A stretch of 64,000 bases of DNA, from contig NZ_JANTPT010000001.1 of assembly GCF_024753565.1 (NCBI RefSeq), positions 496,001 through 560,000 on the forward strand. The letters run 5' to 3'. The translations under genes and the position numbers were made by a program. The first letter of the stretch is position 1. Every line of letters begins with the position of its first letter. Below are positions 20,786 to 30,205 of the stretch, piece by piece. Source of the DNA: Mechercharimyces sp. CAU 1602 (GTDB lineage Bacteria; Bacillota; Bacilli; Thermoactinomycetales; JANTPT01). Under the pieces are notes generated by a model, which saw nothing but the letters and a program-made list of their open reading frames with translations, was not told the DNA's origin and did no database searches.

Positions 20786-22213
20786 GTGAAGCGAGCTTTT
20801 TCATGGGTGTTAGTGATAACATTTTTGTTGTCAGTCTGTGTTGCCTCTTCCACAGTAGAGGCAGTTACATACCAAGACAGTGGTGTAGACCGACCTACAT
20901 ATGTAATCACCGCTGATTATGACGAGAACGAAGATAGAGTAAGGGGTCATTACTCACTTACTTTGCCGCAACGATTTCAAAAGGAGAAAGAACTATACTT
21001 TCATCTTTACCCCAATGCTTTTAGAGATTGGAAGTGGGGAAGCGATGCGAAGCCAAAAAAAGCGGGATATTTAAAGGTATCTACGGTGAAAGTGAATGGG
21101 AAGAAAGTGAAGACTGAGGAGAAAGGAACACTCCTAAAGGTGATCAATGAAAGCACAAAAGCCTTACCTCAAGTTAAGGTAGAGATGGAATATGAGTTAA
21201 AAATTCCTCAAGGCGGCACACGCCTAAATACGGTAGATGGAACGGCCTTTTTGGCTCAGTGGTATCCGATGTTAGCTGTAAAGGATAAGCAAGGATGGCA
21301 CACTGACGAATATACGACAACGGGGGATCCGTTTTTTAGTGAAATCTCCGATTTTGCCGTAACCTTTACTTTGCCAAAAGGGTACTCGGTTATCACGACT
21401 GCGAACGATCGTAGTGCGGAAAATCCACGTAATAAAGTAAAAGTGAAGCAAGAACGCGTGCGTGACTTTGCCGCCATGATCAGCAAAGATTATGAAGTGA
21501 TCACGGGGAAGTCTGGGCAGACAGAGGTGAATCTCTGGTATTTGAAGGGGATGGAGCATGTATCGCAAACGCTCCACGATACCGCTGTTTGTAGCATGGA
21601 CTACTTTAGTCAAACATTTGGCACTTACCCGTATGAAGAGGTAGATGTGATCCTAGGAGAGACAGGGCTTGGAATTGCGGGAATGGAGTACCCTGGATTG
21701 GTTACTTCTATCCCAGAATTACCAACAAAGGATGGTAAAAAAGCTGCTCACTCTGTGGTCGCGCATGAGTTGGCCCACCAGTGGTGGTATGGTGTCGTGG
21801 GGAACGACCAAGTGCATGAACCGTGGCTGGATGAAGGAATTACCACTTTTTCTGAATTCCTATTTATGAAAGAGAAGATGAATGAAGACGAGCGTCAACT
21901 GTTGCAGCGGGCAGCGGAGCGGACGGAAGATATTCATGACAAGATAGGAATTACCTCTGTGGAACCGGTAGATAAGTACCCCGATCCTATCTATGGATTG
22001 ATGGTGTACATTCGTCCAGCAGCCATGATGTGGTCATTAGCAGACGAGATTGGGATGAAGAAGGTGAAGAAGATTCTGCATACCTATTACGACCAGTATC
22101 AATTTAAAACAGCTTCAACGGAAGATTTTATCCGTGTGGCAAGTGAGGTAGCGGGTAAGGATCTAAATGCATTTTTTGCAGAGTGGCTTTACTTTGAAGA
22201 GCAAGGTGTATAA
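20786..22213 (+). CDS. Secreted M1-family metallopeptidase
   Basis: A 475-residue exported peptidase. Residues 1-26 form a signal peptide (KR, hydrophobic core, cleavage near VEA). The zinc site is HELAH at residues 327-331 with the third ligand E350 in WLDEG, the HExxH-x18-E spacing of M1 aminopeptidases. The upstream GxMEN-type exopeptidase motif is modified to GIAGMEYPG. It is shorter than full aminopeptidases and resembles the M1 domains of Bacillus membrane or exported enzymes. The start is GTG with a weak GGGGTGAGAA site. Confidence 0.9.
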   Translation: MKRAFSWVLVITFLLSVCVASSTVEAVTYQDSGVDRPTYVITADYDENEDRVRGHYSLTLPQRFQKEKELYFHLYPNAFRDWKWGSDAKPKKAGYLKVSTVKVNGKKVKTEEKGTLLKVINESTKALPQVKVEMEYELKIPQGGTRLNTVDGTAFLAQWYPMLAVKDKQGWHTDEYTTTGDPFFSEISDFAVTFTLPKGYSVITTANDRSAENPRNKVKVKQERVRDFAAMISKDYEVITGKSGQTEVNLWYLKGMEHVSQTLHDTAVCSMDYFSQTFGTYPYEEVDVILGETGLGIAGMEYPGLVTSIPELPTKDGKKAAHSVVAHELAHQWWYGVVGNDQVHEPWLDEGITTFSEFLFMKEKMNEDERQLLQRAAERTEDIHDKIGITSVEPVDKYPDPIYGLMVYIRPAAMMWSLADEIGMKKVKKILHTYYDQYQFKTASTEDFIRVASEVAGKDLNAFFAEWLYFEEQGV

Positions 22214-22255
22214 AAGAGAAAGGACGGTGGAATTTTCCACCGTCCTTTCTCTTTT
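22212..22255. terminator. Strong bidirectional terminator
   Basis: AAAAGAGAAAGGACGGTGG (22212-22230) is an exact inverted repeat of 22237-22255 with a 6-base loop. It serves the M1 peptidase gene and the convergent germination gene. Confidence 0.9.
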
Positions 22256-22310
22256 ATGAGAATGAGATTACAGGAGGGGGGAGGTTTATTTGGTTTTATA
22301 TTTTCTAAAA

Positions 22311-22532
22311 TTACAAAAAATCAACCTGATCAAAGAGGTCAGGATCTATCCCGATATTTACCTCTCCGTCAATATTGATGGGGAAATCACCCACAGGGGA
22401 TGAACCGCCTGATGATTTTGAATTTTCTTCTGGGCAGAGATTAATCACATCACCTAAGTTGATGGTAGCTGGATCAGAAACAGCTTGAATTTTGGTGTTA
22501 AAGATTTGGTTCATCACAATAAAGCCTGCCAT
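22311..22532 (-). CDS. GerPA/GerPF-like spore germination protein
   Basis: A 73-residue protein with the features of the GerPF family: a short N-terminal strand, NLGDVINL, a Ser/Gly-rich linker (SSGGSSPVGDF) and a C-terminal D-P-D-L-F-D-Q motif. In Bacillus these proteins ease passage of germinants through the spore coat. The start with MAGFIVMNQ is chosen for the GAGGAG site upstream. It stands alone rather than in a gerP operon, so an exact orthologue cannot be named. Confidence 0.75.
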   Translation of the reverse strand: MAGFIVMNQIFNTKIQAVSDPATINLGDVINLCPEENSKSSGGSSPVGDFPINIDGEVNIGIDPDLFDQVDFL

Positions 22533-22637
22533 GGTCAGCACTCCTCTACTCTATAAGTTCCAACAAGCTAGCCTATGCGGTTTGATGGGGATGGGTGCCT
22601 CGTTTATAATAAAAAGCGAGATAGAGGAGGGTGTTGC

Positions 22638-23381
22638 ATGCATTCTGGGAACGAAATTCAGTTATCACAACGACTACATACTATTGCAAACCATATTCCA
22701 GCCCAGTCAACAGTGGCAGATATTGGTGGTGACCATGCCTATCTGTTGTTGGCAGCTGCAGCAGCAGGGAAGGTGAAAAGAGGAATCGTGGGAGAGGTAA
22801 GTCGTGGGCCATATGAGAATGCGTTGGGGCGTGTGCAGGCGCTTTGCAAAAATGACCTTATTGACGTCCGTTTGGGGGACGGGCTGGAAGTGATCTCTCC
22901 TGGGGAAGTGGAGGTAATTACGATTGCAGGGATGGGTGGAGCCCTGATTGCTAAGATTTTGCAGCAAGGTGAAGAAAAGTTGGAACGTGTACAAAGACTA
23001 ATATTACAACCCAATAATGCTAGCGAGGCGGTACGGAGCTGGTTATTGGAGCATGGATGGCGAGTAGTGGATGAGGATTTGATCGAAGAGGCAGATATTT
23101 TGTATGAAATAATTGTAGCAGAGCGTGGAAATGGAAAGGAGCAATACGAGCATCATCAACTCTCGCAAAAGCAACTTATGATACTAGGACCTTGTTTGTG
23201 GCAGCAATCTCATCCCAAGCTCGTATTACGCTTGCAAGGGTTGATTGCGGAAAATGAGCGGATACTAGAGCAACTCCAACGAGGAAAATCCGCAGAAGCA
23301 GAAGCACGCGCGCACGATATACGCACGCAATTATCTACATGGAGGAGTGTGAAAGCATGGTATGGCGAGGAGAGGACCTAA
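22638..23381 (+). CDS. trmK: tRNA (adenine(22)-N(1))-methyltransferase TrmK
   Basis: A 247-residue SAM-dependent methyltransferase (Bacillus YqfN) that makes m1A22 in tRNA. Motif I is VADIGGDHAYL, with GEVSRGPYENA and TIAGMGGALI following, all characteristic of TrmK. The C-terminal coiled-coil half is present. The ATG at 22638 follows GAGGAGGG; the open frame extends upstream but without a usable start signal. It overlaps yqfO by 25 bp. Confidence 0.92.
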   Translation: MHSGNEIQLSQRLHTIANHIPAQSTVADIGGDHAYLLLAAAAAGKVKRGIVGEVSRGPYENALGRVQALCKNDLIDVRLGDGLEVISPGEVEVITIAGMGGALIAKILQQGEEKLERVQRLILQPNNASEAVRSWLLEHGWRVVDEDLIEEADILYEIIVAERGNGKEQYEHHQLSQKQLMILGPCLWQQSHPKLVLRLQGLIAENERILEQLQRGKSAEAEARAHDIRTQLSTWRSVKAWYGEERT

Positions 23382-24472
23382 TTCGTACATTTGAGTCGTG
23401 GTGTCCACAGGAGTTGGCAGCCGAATGGGATCGTAGTCGAATAGGACTGCAGGTGGGTGATCCCCGAACCGAAGTAACTGGCGTTATGGTGACACTCGAT
23501 GTGACAGAAGAAGTAGTAGATGAAGCGCTCGCATGTGGGGCAAATTGGATTGTTGCTCACCATGCTCCCCTTTTTCATTCATTAAAAGCTGTACGCACAG
23601 ATGAGCCAACAGGCAGGCTGATGCAAAAGCTAATTAAACACGATTTGCAGGTGTATGTTGCCCATACTAATTTGGATGTGGTAGAAGGAGGGGTAAACGA
23701 TGCCCTCGCTGAGCGATTAGGACTGCGGGATACACGAGTTTTTCTGCCGGAACGATACGAACCGTTATATAAATTGGTCGTCTTTGTACCTCAGGATTAT
23801 CGTGATCAGGTATTTAAGTCGATTAGTGAAGAAGGGGCGGGTTGGATTGGGAACTACAGTCACTGTTCGTTCCACCTGGATGGTACAGGCACCTTTCTTC
23901 CACGTGCAGGTTCTAATCCCTTTATTGGGACAACGGGGGAAGTAGAGCGAGTTCCGGAAGTTCGCATCGAAACCATCGTAGCTAAAAAGAAGGTAGAATC
24001 GGTAGTACAAGCGATGATAGAAGCCCACCCTTATGAAGAAGTAGCATATGATTTATATCCCTTAAAACAAAAAGGGAGTGCACAAGGTTTGGGTAGAGTA
24101 GGATCTTTAGCCAAGAAAATGACACTGCCTCAATTAGCAGAGCATTGTAAGCAGGTTTTCCAACTGCCAGCTGTGCGCATCGTTGGAAAACAGGATAGAA
24201 TCATTCAAACCGTGGCTGTCGTGGGTGGATCGGGTAGTCAGTTTTATCCCCAAGCACATGGATTAGGTGTAGATGCATACATTACAGGAGACATTGGCTT
24301 TCATGATGCCCAGGAAGCAGAGCGTCTCGGGCTCTCGCTAGTGGATGTTGGGCATCATGTTGAGCATTGGGTCGTCCCCAAAGTGATTGCAAAGCTGACA
24401 GATCTAATAGGGGAAGGTGTAATTCCTTTTTACTCAGCTAGTGCCCATACCGAACCGTTTCGTTTTGTATAA
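23357..24472 (+). CDS. yqfO: Nif3-like dinuclear metal protein YqfO
   Basis: A 371-residue Nif3/DUF34 protein with the extra central PII-like insert found in Bacillus YqfO. Metal-site histidines appear in ANWIVAHHAPLF, HTNLDVVEGGVN and VGHHVEHW. The molecular function of the family is unsettled. The ATG at 23357 follows GGAGGAGTG, and the gene overlaps the end of trmK by 25 bp, preserving the Bacillus pair. Confidence 0.93.
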   Translation: MVWRGEDLIRTFESWCPQELAAEWDRSRIGLQVGDPRTEVTGVMVTLDVTEEVVDEALACGANWIVAHHAPLFHSLKAVRTDEPTGRLMQKLIKHDLQVYVAHTNLDVVEGGVNDALAERLGLRDTRVFLPERYEPLYKLVVFVPQDYRDQVFKSISEEGAGWIGNYSHCSFHLDGTGTFLPRAGSNPFIGTTGEVERVPEVRIETIVAKKKVESVVQAMIEAHPYEEVAYDLYPLKQKGSAQGLGRVGSLAKKMTLPQLAEHCKQVFQLPAVRIVGKQDRIIQTVAVVGGSGSQFYPQAHGLGVDAYITGDIGFHDAQEAERLGLSLVDVGHHVEHWVVPKVIAKLTDLIGEGVIPFYSASAHTEPFRFV

Positions 24473-24527
24473 GATGATGGAAGTGGGGAACAACAAGCTG
24501 TATATACGATCGTGGCAGTTGTTCTCC

Positions 24528-24556
24528 TTGCAGGTAACGGTGAAAGTTGTTATAAT
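24528..24556 (+). promoter_or_regulatory. Promoter of rnpB
   Basis: TTGCAG at 24528-24533, a 17-base spacer and TATAAT at 24551-24556. The expected start of transcription is about 20 bases before the first paired bases of RNase P RNA. Confidence 0.8.
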
Positions 24557-24580
24557 AGATCCTGTTGCTTGTTTTTAAAC

Positions 24581-25000
24581 GGAAAGTAAACTAGGCAATC
24601 GCCGGTGGAGTGCCGCAAGGCCCCACGGGAGGAAAGTCCGAGCTCTATAGGGCAGGGTGCCGGCTAACGGCCGGTGGGGGCAACCCTAAGGCTAGTGCCA
24701 CAGAAATGTAGACCGCCGATGGGAACGGTAAGTTCCACAGGTAAGGATGCAACGGTGCGGTAAGAGCGCACCAGCAGTATGGAGACATACTGGCTAGGTA
24801 AACCCCACCTAGAGCAAGACCTAAGAGGGGGTCGAGCTTCCTTATAGGAGGCAACTGTAGCCCGCAGAGACCCCGGGTTGGTCGCTTGAGCGATATAGCA
24901 ATGTATCGCCTAGACAGATGATTGCCACTCCAATGGTGGGAGGCGCTTGGCGCCGTGTGCACCACTGGGAGGACAGAACTCGGCTTATAGTTTGCTTTCC
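24581..25000 (+). ncRNA. rnpB: RNase P RNA, apparently type A
   Basis: The catalytic RNA of RNase P, which matures tRNA 5' ends. Universal core blocks are present: GAGGAAAGTCCGAGCTC, GTGCCACAGAAA, GAGCAAGACCTAAGAGGGG and GACAGAACTCGGCTTAT. The ends GGAAAGTAAACTA and TAGTTTGCTTTCC pair as P1. The blocks AGGGTGCCGGCTAACGG and GGTGCGGTAAGAGCGCACC, plus the GAGCAAG loop, are type A features; Bacillus has the shorter-peripheral type B RNA. The assignment to rnpB is secure. The subtype rests on reading, not on a covariance model. Confidence 0.96.
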
Positions 25001-25020
25001 GAGTACATAAAAAGGTTGGA

Positions 25021-25063
25021 AGCAGAGGATGTGATCCTAAAGGGTCGCGCCCTCTGCTTTTTT
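25021..25063 (+). terminator. Terminator of rnpB
   Basis: AGCAGAGG and CCTCTGCT pair around a longer structured loop and are followed by a run of T, 20 bp after the end of the RNA. Confidence 0.8.
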
Positions 25064-25172
25064 GCGTTAAATTGTTATCTCAATTCTATCTTTTGTTATA
25101 TGCATGAAAAACTCTCGTAAAGAAAAGCGGGTACAATTAAAATAACATCATAACTATAAGGATGAATTGGAT

Positions 25173-26006
25173 ATGAAAAAATGGTTAATTGCCGGAGTTA
25201 GTGGTTTGTTCTTAATTACAGGAACCTGGCTAGGGCAAGCAACGCCTTATCTGGAGCTGTTTTTTAAAGAGGAGCCAGAACCTGTATATCAAGCGCAAGA
25301 AAGTATTTTAAATACATTAAAAATTAATTCGGAGCATAGACAAGTAGATTACCTCAGTATTGGAGATTCAGTGGCAATGGGAAAAGGATCGGAACAAGAT
25401 GAGCAGGGATATACGAGTCATATCGAGAGGGAATTAGAGAAGGAAAACTTACAAGTTACACTGGACAATCAAGGAATCTCTGGGCAAACATCAGCTGAAT
25501 TACGCTCTGCCTTAGAGACAGAGTCAGGCTTATCCACGAAAGTAAAGGAAGCAGATTTTATTACATTGACGATTGGTGGCAACGACCTGTTAAAGGTGGT
25601 GCTCGAAGAGAAGAATCCGATGAAGGTACTAACAGAGTTTCCTAAAATACAGGCGGAGTTTAAAACGAATTTAACCGCGATCATGGACCAGCTTACTACC
25701 TTAAATCCTGAAGCTCCGATTATTGTGACCACTCTTTACAATCCACTTTCACCTCAAGAATCGTACTACGATCATAGTGATAATATGTTAACAATCTGGA
25801 ACCGGGGATTGAAAGAAGTCGTCTACCAATATTCAACGGGCTATGTGGTTGATGTTGACGAAGTGCTTACACCTAATCCAGAAAGAAGTTGGCTGGCAGA
25901 CGAAATTCACCCCAATGGTAAGGGATATGCACTGATGGCAGCTAAGATGGTAAAAGAGATACGTGGAAATGCACAGGCATCTGCCAATGCACAGTTTAAT
26001 CGGTAA
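25173..26006 (+). CDS. GDSL/SGNH esterase-lipase, membrane-anchored or secreted
   Basis: A 277-residue SGNH hydrolase. An N-terminal hydrophobic segment (about residues 4-22) serves as signal or anchor. SGNH blocks appear in order: GDSVAMG (nucleophile Ser), NQGISGQT (Gly), TIGGNDLL (Asn) and DEIHPNGKGY (Asp and His). It resembles Bacillus YpmR-type lipases; the substrate is unknown. The ATG at 25173 is favoured over a TTG two codons earlier on ribosome-site spacing. Confidence 0.9.
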   Translation: MKKWLIAGVSGLFLITGTWLGQATPYLELFFKEEPEPVYQAQESILNTLKINSEHRQVDYLSIGDSVAMGKGSEQDEQGYTSHIERELEKENLQVTLDNQGISGQTSAELRSALETESGLSTKVKEADFITLTIGGNDLLKVVLEEKNPMKVLTEFPKIQAEFKTNLTAIMDQLTTLNPEAPIIVTTLYNPLSPQESYYDHSDNMLTIWNRGLKEVVYQYSTGYVVDVDEVLTPNPERSWLADEIHPNGKGYALMAAKMVKEIRGNAQASANAQFNR

Positions 26007-26074
26007 AAAGGAATAAGGAAAGGGTGGGTGGGAGAGGATAGCAGTTAGTATGAACAGTGAAAGTAGGGATATAG

Positions 26075-26350
26075 ATGAATCCTAATTTTTCTTCTTATGA
26101 AGCGTATCGAGAACGGTATACGATGTTTTGGTCAGAGGAGGGAGACGGTCGCCCTTCGATATTGTCCCCCCACGAGTTTAGTAGTACTTTTCAGCTGATG
26201 AAGGAGAGCTATTCCACGTATCAAGATCTTATCGCTAGTGGGAAAGAAGAAGAGGCTGCTCACTATTATGGGAATGTAATTCATTATCTGGAAAACAAGC
26301 TTGCCATTGCGGATGGCATGGATAACTTTTTAACAAATCAACATGACTAA
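26075..26350 (+). CDS. Hypothetical protein
   Basis: I do not recognise this 91-residue protein. It is soluble, acidic and aromatic-rich, with predicted helices (FQLMKESYSTYQDLIASG and AAHYYGNVIHYLENKLAIAD) suggesting a small helical bundle. AGTAGGGA precedes the ATG at reasonable spacing, and a strong terminator begins at its stop codon, so it is probably a real single gene. Confidence 0.6.
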   Translation: MNPNFSSYEAYRERYTMFWSEEGDGRPSILSPHEFSSTFQLMKESYSTYQDLIASGKEEEAAHYYGNVIHYLENKLAIADGMDNFLTNQHD

Positions 26351-26379
26351 AGAGCTTACTCAGGGAGAGTAAGCTCTTT
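26349..26379 (+). terminator. Terminator
   Basis: AAAGAGCTTACTC and GAGTAAGCTCTTT are perfect complements around AGGGA; the hairpin begins at the stop codon of the hypothetical gene. Confidence 0.85.
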
Positions 26380-26559
26380 GTTTGTAAATGTAATACTCTA
26401 GTTATTAAAAAAGTTGTAAGCGGCCGACCAATGAAAAGGTTGCACATCGGTCAATGATTTAAAAGTGATACTCCGATTTCCCTTCAGAAAGCCTATTGGA
26501 GGATATTATTTATAGAGAATCATCATCAGTTGGGATCCCTGGTGTGAGAAAATAAACAG

Positions 26560-27200
26560 GAAGAAAATAATACCCCTTGAAGGCGGTCGACCGTCTGTTC
26601 CCCATTCAAGCGAGAAAGATGAACAAAAGCCTCGGTGTCTTGTAAGGTATTGAGAGAAGTCGTGTGAGGATAGAGATCCATCGATTACCCAAGAAGAAAA
26701 TAGATACGCGTTTGGATTTCGTCCGTATGTAAGCGATAAAGGGTCTTCTTTTGATAAGAGGGCGCCAAGTTGGTCTCAAAGGTCTCTGAATGTCGATTCC
26801 ATCGAGAGACGACAGCGCTTGTACCATTTTGCGACTCATAGTGTAGATCAGTTCAACCCGAGACATCGTTTTCAATTGCTCGCGATTACATCGGATCCAT
26901 TCGATCGAAGGAGTGATCTAATAGAATCGATTCAGTCAGGCAATCCGATAAAAAAAGCGATTTCTTCATCTGAAGATTTCCCTCTGTTTTCCGATTCAAT
27001 TTCTTCAATTCCTAAAGTGTGATGAAATGTTAGTCAATATAAAAACTCATCAATGAGCTCCTCATCAGTTAGCCGGTTTAGTTCTTTCAGGATCAAAAGG
27101 CTGCCATGGTTTGGACAAGAACATTCGGTCTACTGTATGTTTTACTGTATAGAACAGCAAAACGCTCTTCCTGGATGGCGATAAACACATAAACACCGTA
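26560..27200 (-). pseudogene. Decayed IS1182-like transposase remnant
   Basis: No intact frame exists, but minus-strand fragments resemble one DDE transposase. Near 27165-27090 it reads EERFAVLYSKTYSRPN; after a frameshift, about 27095-27035, LLILKELNRLTDEELIDEF; then, around 26895-26800, DSDVIASN followed by KTMSRVELIYTMSRKMV. In order these match the N-terminal region and the DS-x-x-IASN-x-x-x-MSR motif of IS1182-type transposases. Stops and frameshifts separate them and the catalytic end is lost. The rest of 26380-27500 is AT-rich with no gene I can support. Confidence 0.7.
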
Positions 27201-27502
27201 TTAAAAAGGAGACTGCTCAACTATTTTCCAACCGCTGTTTTCATGGTTTCGGAGTAGGAAAGGGTAGGGATCAAATAGATTATAAATATATCTATTTATT
27301 TTATATAATTATAAATTAATATAAATATATCCTGCATACCCTTGAATAATGTCTAACAAAAGTATTTTTTGTCGAAATCATTGAAATAATAAATTCGTTT
27401 GTATTATGGTTGTATTAATCTTTTTTTAGTCCTTATAGCCGCAATGATTGAGGCCGAAATAACTCCTATATTTAAATATTTATAATGAAAGGAATGATTA
27501 AA

Positions 27503-27718
27503 ATGGAAAGAATATATTACCTTGGTATACCATTAATCTTATTACTCGGCTTATGGATAAGTTCATTTGTTTCATTTCTTGTCCCTTTATTAACATTTGG
27601 TTTTACATCTTTATATCTTCTATTTCATCCCATATGGAAAAGAGATAAGTGGATTAAAATATTTCTTATAACAATTTTTGTGATTAATCTGTTTGCAACT
27701 ATTATATTAGCTATCTAA
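27503..27718 (+). CDS. Small membrane protein, unknown function
   Basis: A 71-residue protein that is almost entirely hydrophobic, with two or three membrane spans separated by the basic loop HPIWKRDKWIK. AAAGGA lies 9 bases before the ATG at 27503; two earlier in-frame ATGs overlap that site. The codon use is AT-rich compared with the flanking core genes. It sits just upstream of the broken efflux adaptor. I do not recognise the family. Confidence 0.55.
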   Translation: MERIYYLGIPLILLLGLWISSFVSFLVPLLTFGFTSLYLLFHPIWKRDKWIKIFLITIFVINLFATIILAI

Positions 27719-27759
27719 TGACCTAAGTGAAAATTTTGTCTGTGTGGGGGAAGGAAGCC

Positions 27760-28886
27760 ATGAAAAATAAAAACATTTGGATTTGGGCTGTTATTGTTCT
27801 CGTAATGATTATGTCGATAGTATTTACAGTTTTAAGTCATGGAGAAAAAATATAAAGGTGAGGACTACCGGTCTAAAGGCAAAGAAAATGAAGGATACTA
27901 TTATTACCCCTGGTAAACTTACCTCGAATGAACAACAGACTGTTTATTTGCAATCAGAGCTCGGGGGTATAGAAAAAATAAATGTACGAGTAGGGGATAA
28001 GGTGGAAGAAGGAACTACACTTGTACAATATGAGAATTCAGCACTTATCGGAGAACAACATCAGGCGAAGTTAAGCCTAGACCGTTCAAAAATTCAGTTT
28101 TCTATCTTACACGAACAATTAGAAGAGGTCAAAAAACAATCAAAGGAAGGTATGGAACAATCGGGAGAGCTTAAAGGACAATCTGGAGAAGTGACAGCTA
28201 CTTGACCAATGGGGAAAAGTGAGATCCAAATTCAGCATGAGATACAATTAGCAGAGTTGGAAATGAAGAAAGCCGAGGAACAATTGCAGCAGGTGAAAAA
28301 TCAGCAAACAAAACTAACAGTGAAGAGTAAGCATTCGGGCACGGTGGTATCAGTTTCTTCAATAGAAGATGCAACCGATGGGGGCGAACCGCTTGTGGTT
28401 ATTGCAAATATGGGGAATCTCAAGGTAGAAGCCAAAATATCGGAGTTGGATGTAGTTGAAGTGAAGAAAGCACAGCATGTCACAGTACAATCTGATGTGT
28501 TTCCTGGTGAAGAATGGATAGGGAAAGTGACAGCGATTGGATTTACTCCGGAAAAGAAAGTAGCGGATACTGGAGACAGCCAGATTGAGTACCCAGTGGA
28601 AATTAAATTGGAAGAGAGTATACCAGCGAAACTCGGTTCAAGCCTTATTGTAGAGATCCAAACCAGAGAAGCAGAAGTGGATAGTCTGCCGGAATCAGCT
28701 ATCCTCGATAGGGAGGGTCAGTTTGTTGTTTTTGTGCAAGAGAAGAAAGCTGTGCAAAAGAAAGTTAAGACGGGCTTGTCCCACGGAGGAAAGGTGGAGA
28801 TTGTAAGCGGATTGAGTGTGGATGATATTGTGATTGAAGATCCACCAGAAGTCTTGGAGACAGGAACGGAAGTGACTGTTCCATAA
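27760..28886 (+). pseudogene. Broken HlyD/RND-type efflux adaptor (YknX-like)
   Basis: A membrane-fusion adaptor in three pieces. From ATG 27760, 31 codons encode an N-terminal membrane anchor, ending at TAA after a run of six A at 27845-27850. One extra A would join it to the next frame, which continues with ITPGKLTSNEQQTVYLQSEL, the lipoyl/beta-barrel start and the coiled coil. That frame then meets a single TGA at 28203-28205 and resumes in the same frame to 28886 (TKLTVKSKHSGTVVSVSS, GNLKVEAKISELDVVEV). The order matches Bacillus YknX, which works with an ABC transporter. No transporter genes follow. Confidence 0.8.
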
Positions 28887-29128
28887 TTGTGTTGTCTGAT
28901 GTCCATAAGAGTTACCATTCAGGTAAGCTAGACATTCTGGTTTTTCCTGCTATTAACTTGAGGAATTCATTAAATAATAAAAGGGTATGAGTAAGGAGTA
29001 TTTACTAGGTGTTTGATTAAAAGTCCTAAGTCCCTATCTCTAAGATTAAATCCAAGGCGTATGCTCGTGATAAGCATGACTGAGTTTCTTCTTCGCTGGA
29101 TAATCTAACGATGAAAGGAGATGAAGAG

Positions 29129-30205
29129 ATGGACTTTTTACTTAAGGAACTGACGGAGGCGAAAGGTGTCCCTGGTTATGAGGAAGAAGTGCGTCGTATT
29201 GTGCAGCGGGAACTAGGTAATATGGATGCGGAAGTTGTTACGGATCACATGGGTAGTATTTTTGGTAAGAAAATAGGAGCTGAAGAAGGGCCAACGATCT
29301 GTATTGCAGGTCACTTAGATGAGGTAGGTTTTATGGTATCGGAAATTAGCCGTAGTGGTCACCTTCGCTTTGTTCCGCTCGGGGGATGGTGGAGTCAAGT
29401 TCTGCTCTCACAACGGGTTACTATTATGACTGAGAACAAGAATTATACAGGTGTGGTTGGCTCTAAACCCCCTCATATTTTAACGCCAGAAGAACGGAAT
29501 AAGGTATATCCCCTCAAAGAAATGTATATTGATGTGGGGGCCAAAAGCAAAGAGCAGGTAGAAGAATGGGGTATTCATATTGGTGATCCCATCGTTCCTA
29601 TCTGTCCATTTGAAATATTAGCCGATGAAGATACCTTGCTCGGTAAAGCATTTGATAATAGGGCAGGCTGTTACTTAGCGCTGGAATCTCTGAAAGAGTT
29701 ACGTGCTCACTCTCATCCCAATGTAGTCTACTCCGGTGCGACGGTGCAGGAAGAAGTGGGTCTGCGTGGTGCAACAACAGCTCCGTATGCAGTCGATCCA
29801 GACGTTGCTATTATTTTAGATGTGGGAGTAGCAGAGGATGGACCAGGCACTGAAGGGAGTGACAAGTTGCGTCTAGGAAATGGCCCGCTCGTTACCTTTT
29901 TAGATGCGACGATGATTCCAAACACTCGTTTTCGTAACTTTGTGATTGAGACTGCCAGTAAACACGAAATTCCATATCAAGTGGAGACGATGACGGGCGG
30001 AGGCACGGATGCTGGTCGTATACACATGTACAAACGTGGGGTACCCTCCATTGTCCTCGGAGTGGCAGCTCGTTATATTCACAGTCATGTATCAATGGTG
30101 AGTAAAAAAGATTTAGAGTGGGCGAAGCGGCTTGTAGTAGAGCTGATTAAAGGGCTAGACCAGCGCAAAGTAGATGAATTTACGCAATTTGCGGGGAGGA
30201 AGTAA
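29129..30205 (+). CDS. M42-family metallo-aminopeptidase
   Basis: A 358-residue M42 peptidase, like Bacillus YsdC/YtoP glutamyl aminopeptidases, which form large dodecameric assemblies in the cytoplasm. Metal ligands are visible in AGHLDEVGF, KAFDNRAGC, TVQEEVGLRGA (catalytic and ligand Glu), ILDVG and the C-terminal IHSHVSM. AAAGGAG is 8 bases before the ATG at 29129; an ATG 18 bases earlier overlaps this site. It appears monocistronic. Confidence 0.93.
   Translation: MDFLLKELTEAKGVPGYEEEVRRIVQRELGNMDAEVVTDHMGSIFGKKIGAEEGPTICIAGHLDEVGFMVSEISRSGHLRFVPLGGWWSQVLLSQRVTIMTENKNYTGVVGSKPPHILTPEERNKVYPLKEMYIDVGAKSKEQVEEWGIHIGDPIVPICPFEILADEDTLLGKAFDNRAGCYLALESLKELRAHSHPNVVYSGATVQEEVGLRGATTAPYAVDPDVAIILDVGVAEDGPGTEGSDKLRLGNGPLVTFLDATMIPNTRFRNFVIETASKHEIPYQVETMTGGGTDAGRIHMYKRGVPSIVLGVAARYIHSHVSMVSKKDLEWAKRLVVELIKGLDQRKVDEFTQFAGRK

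Noticed and set aside
26819-27022. Plus-strand frame of 67 codons
   Set aside because: It is the shadow of the transposase remnant on the other strand and lacks a ribosome site.
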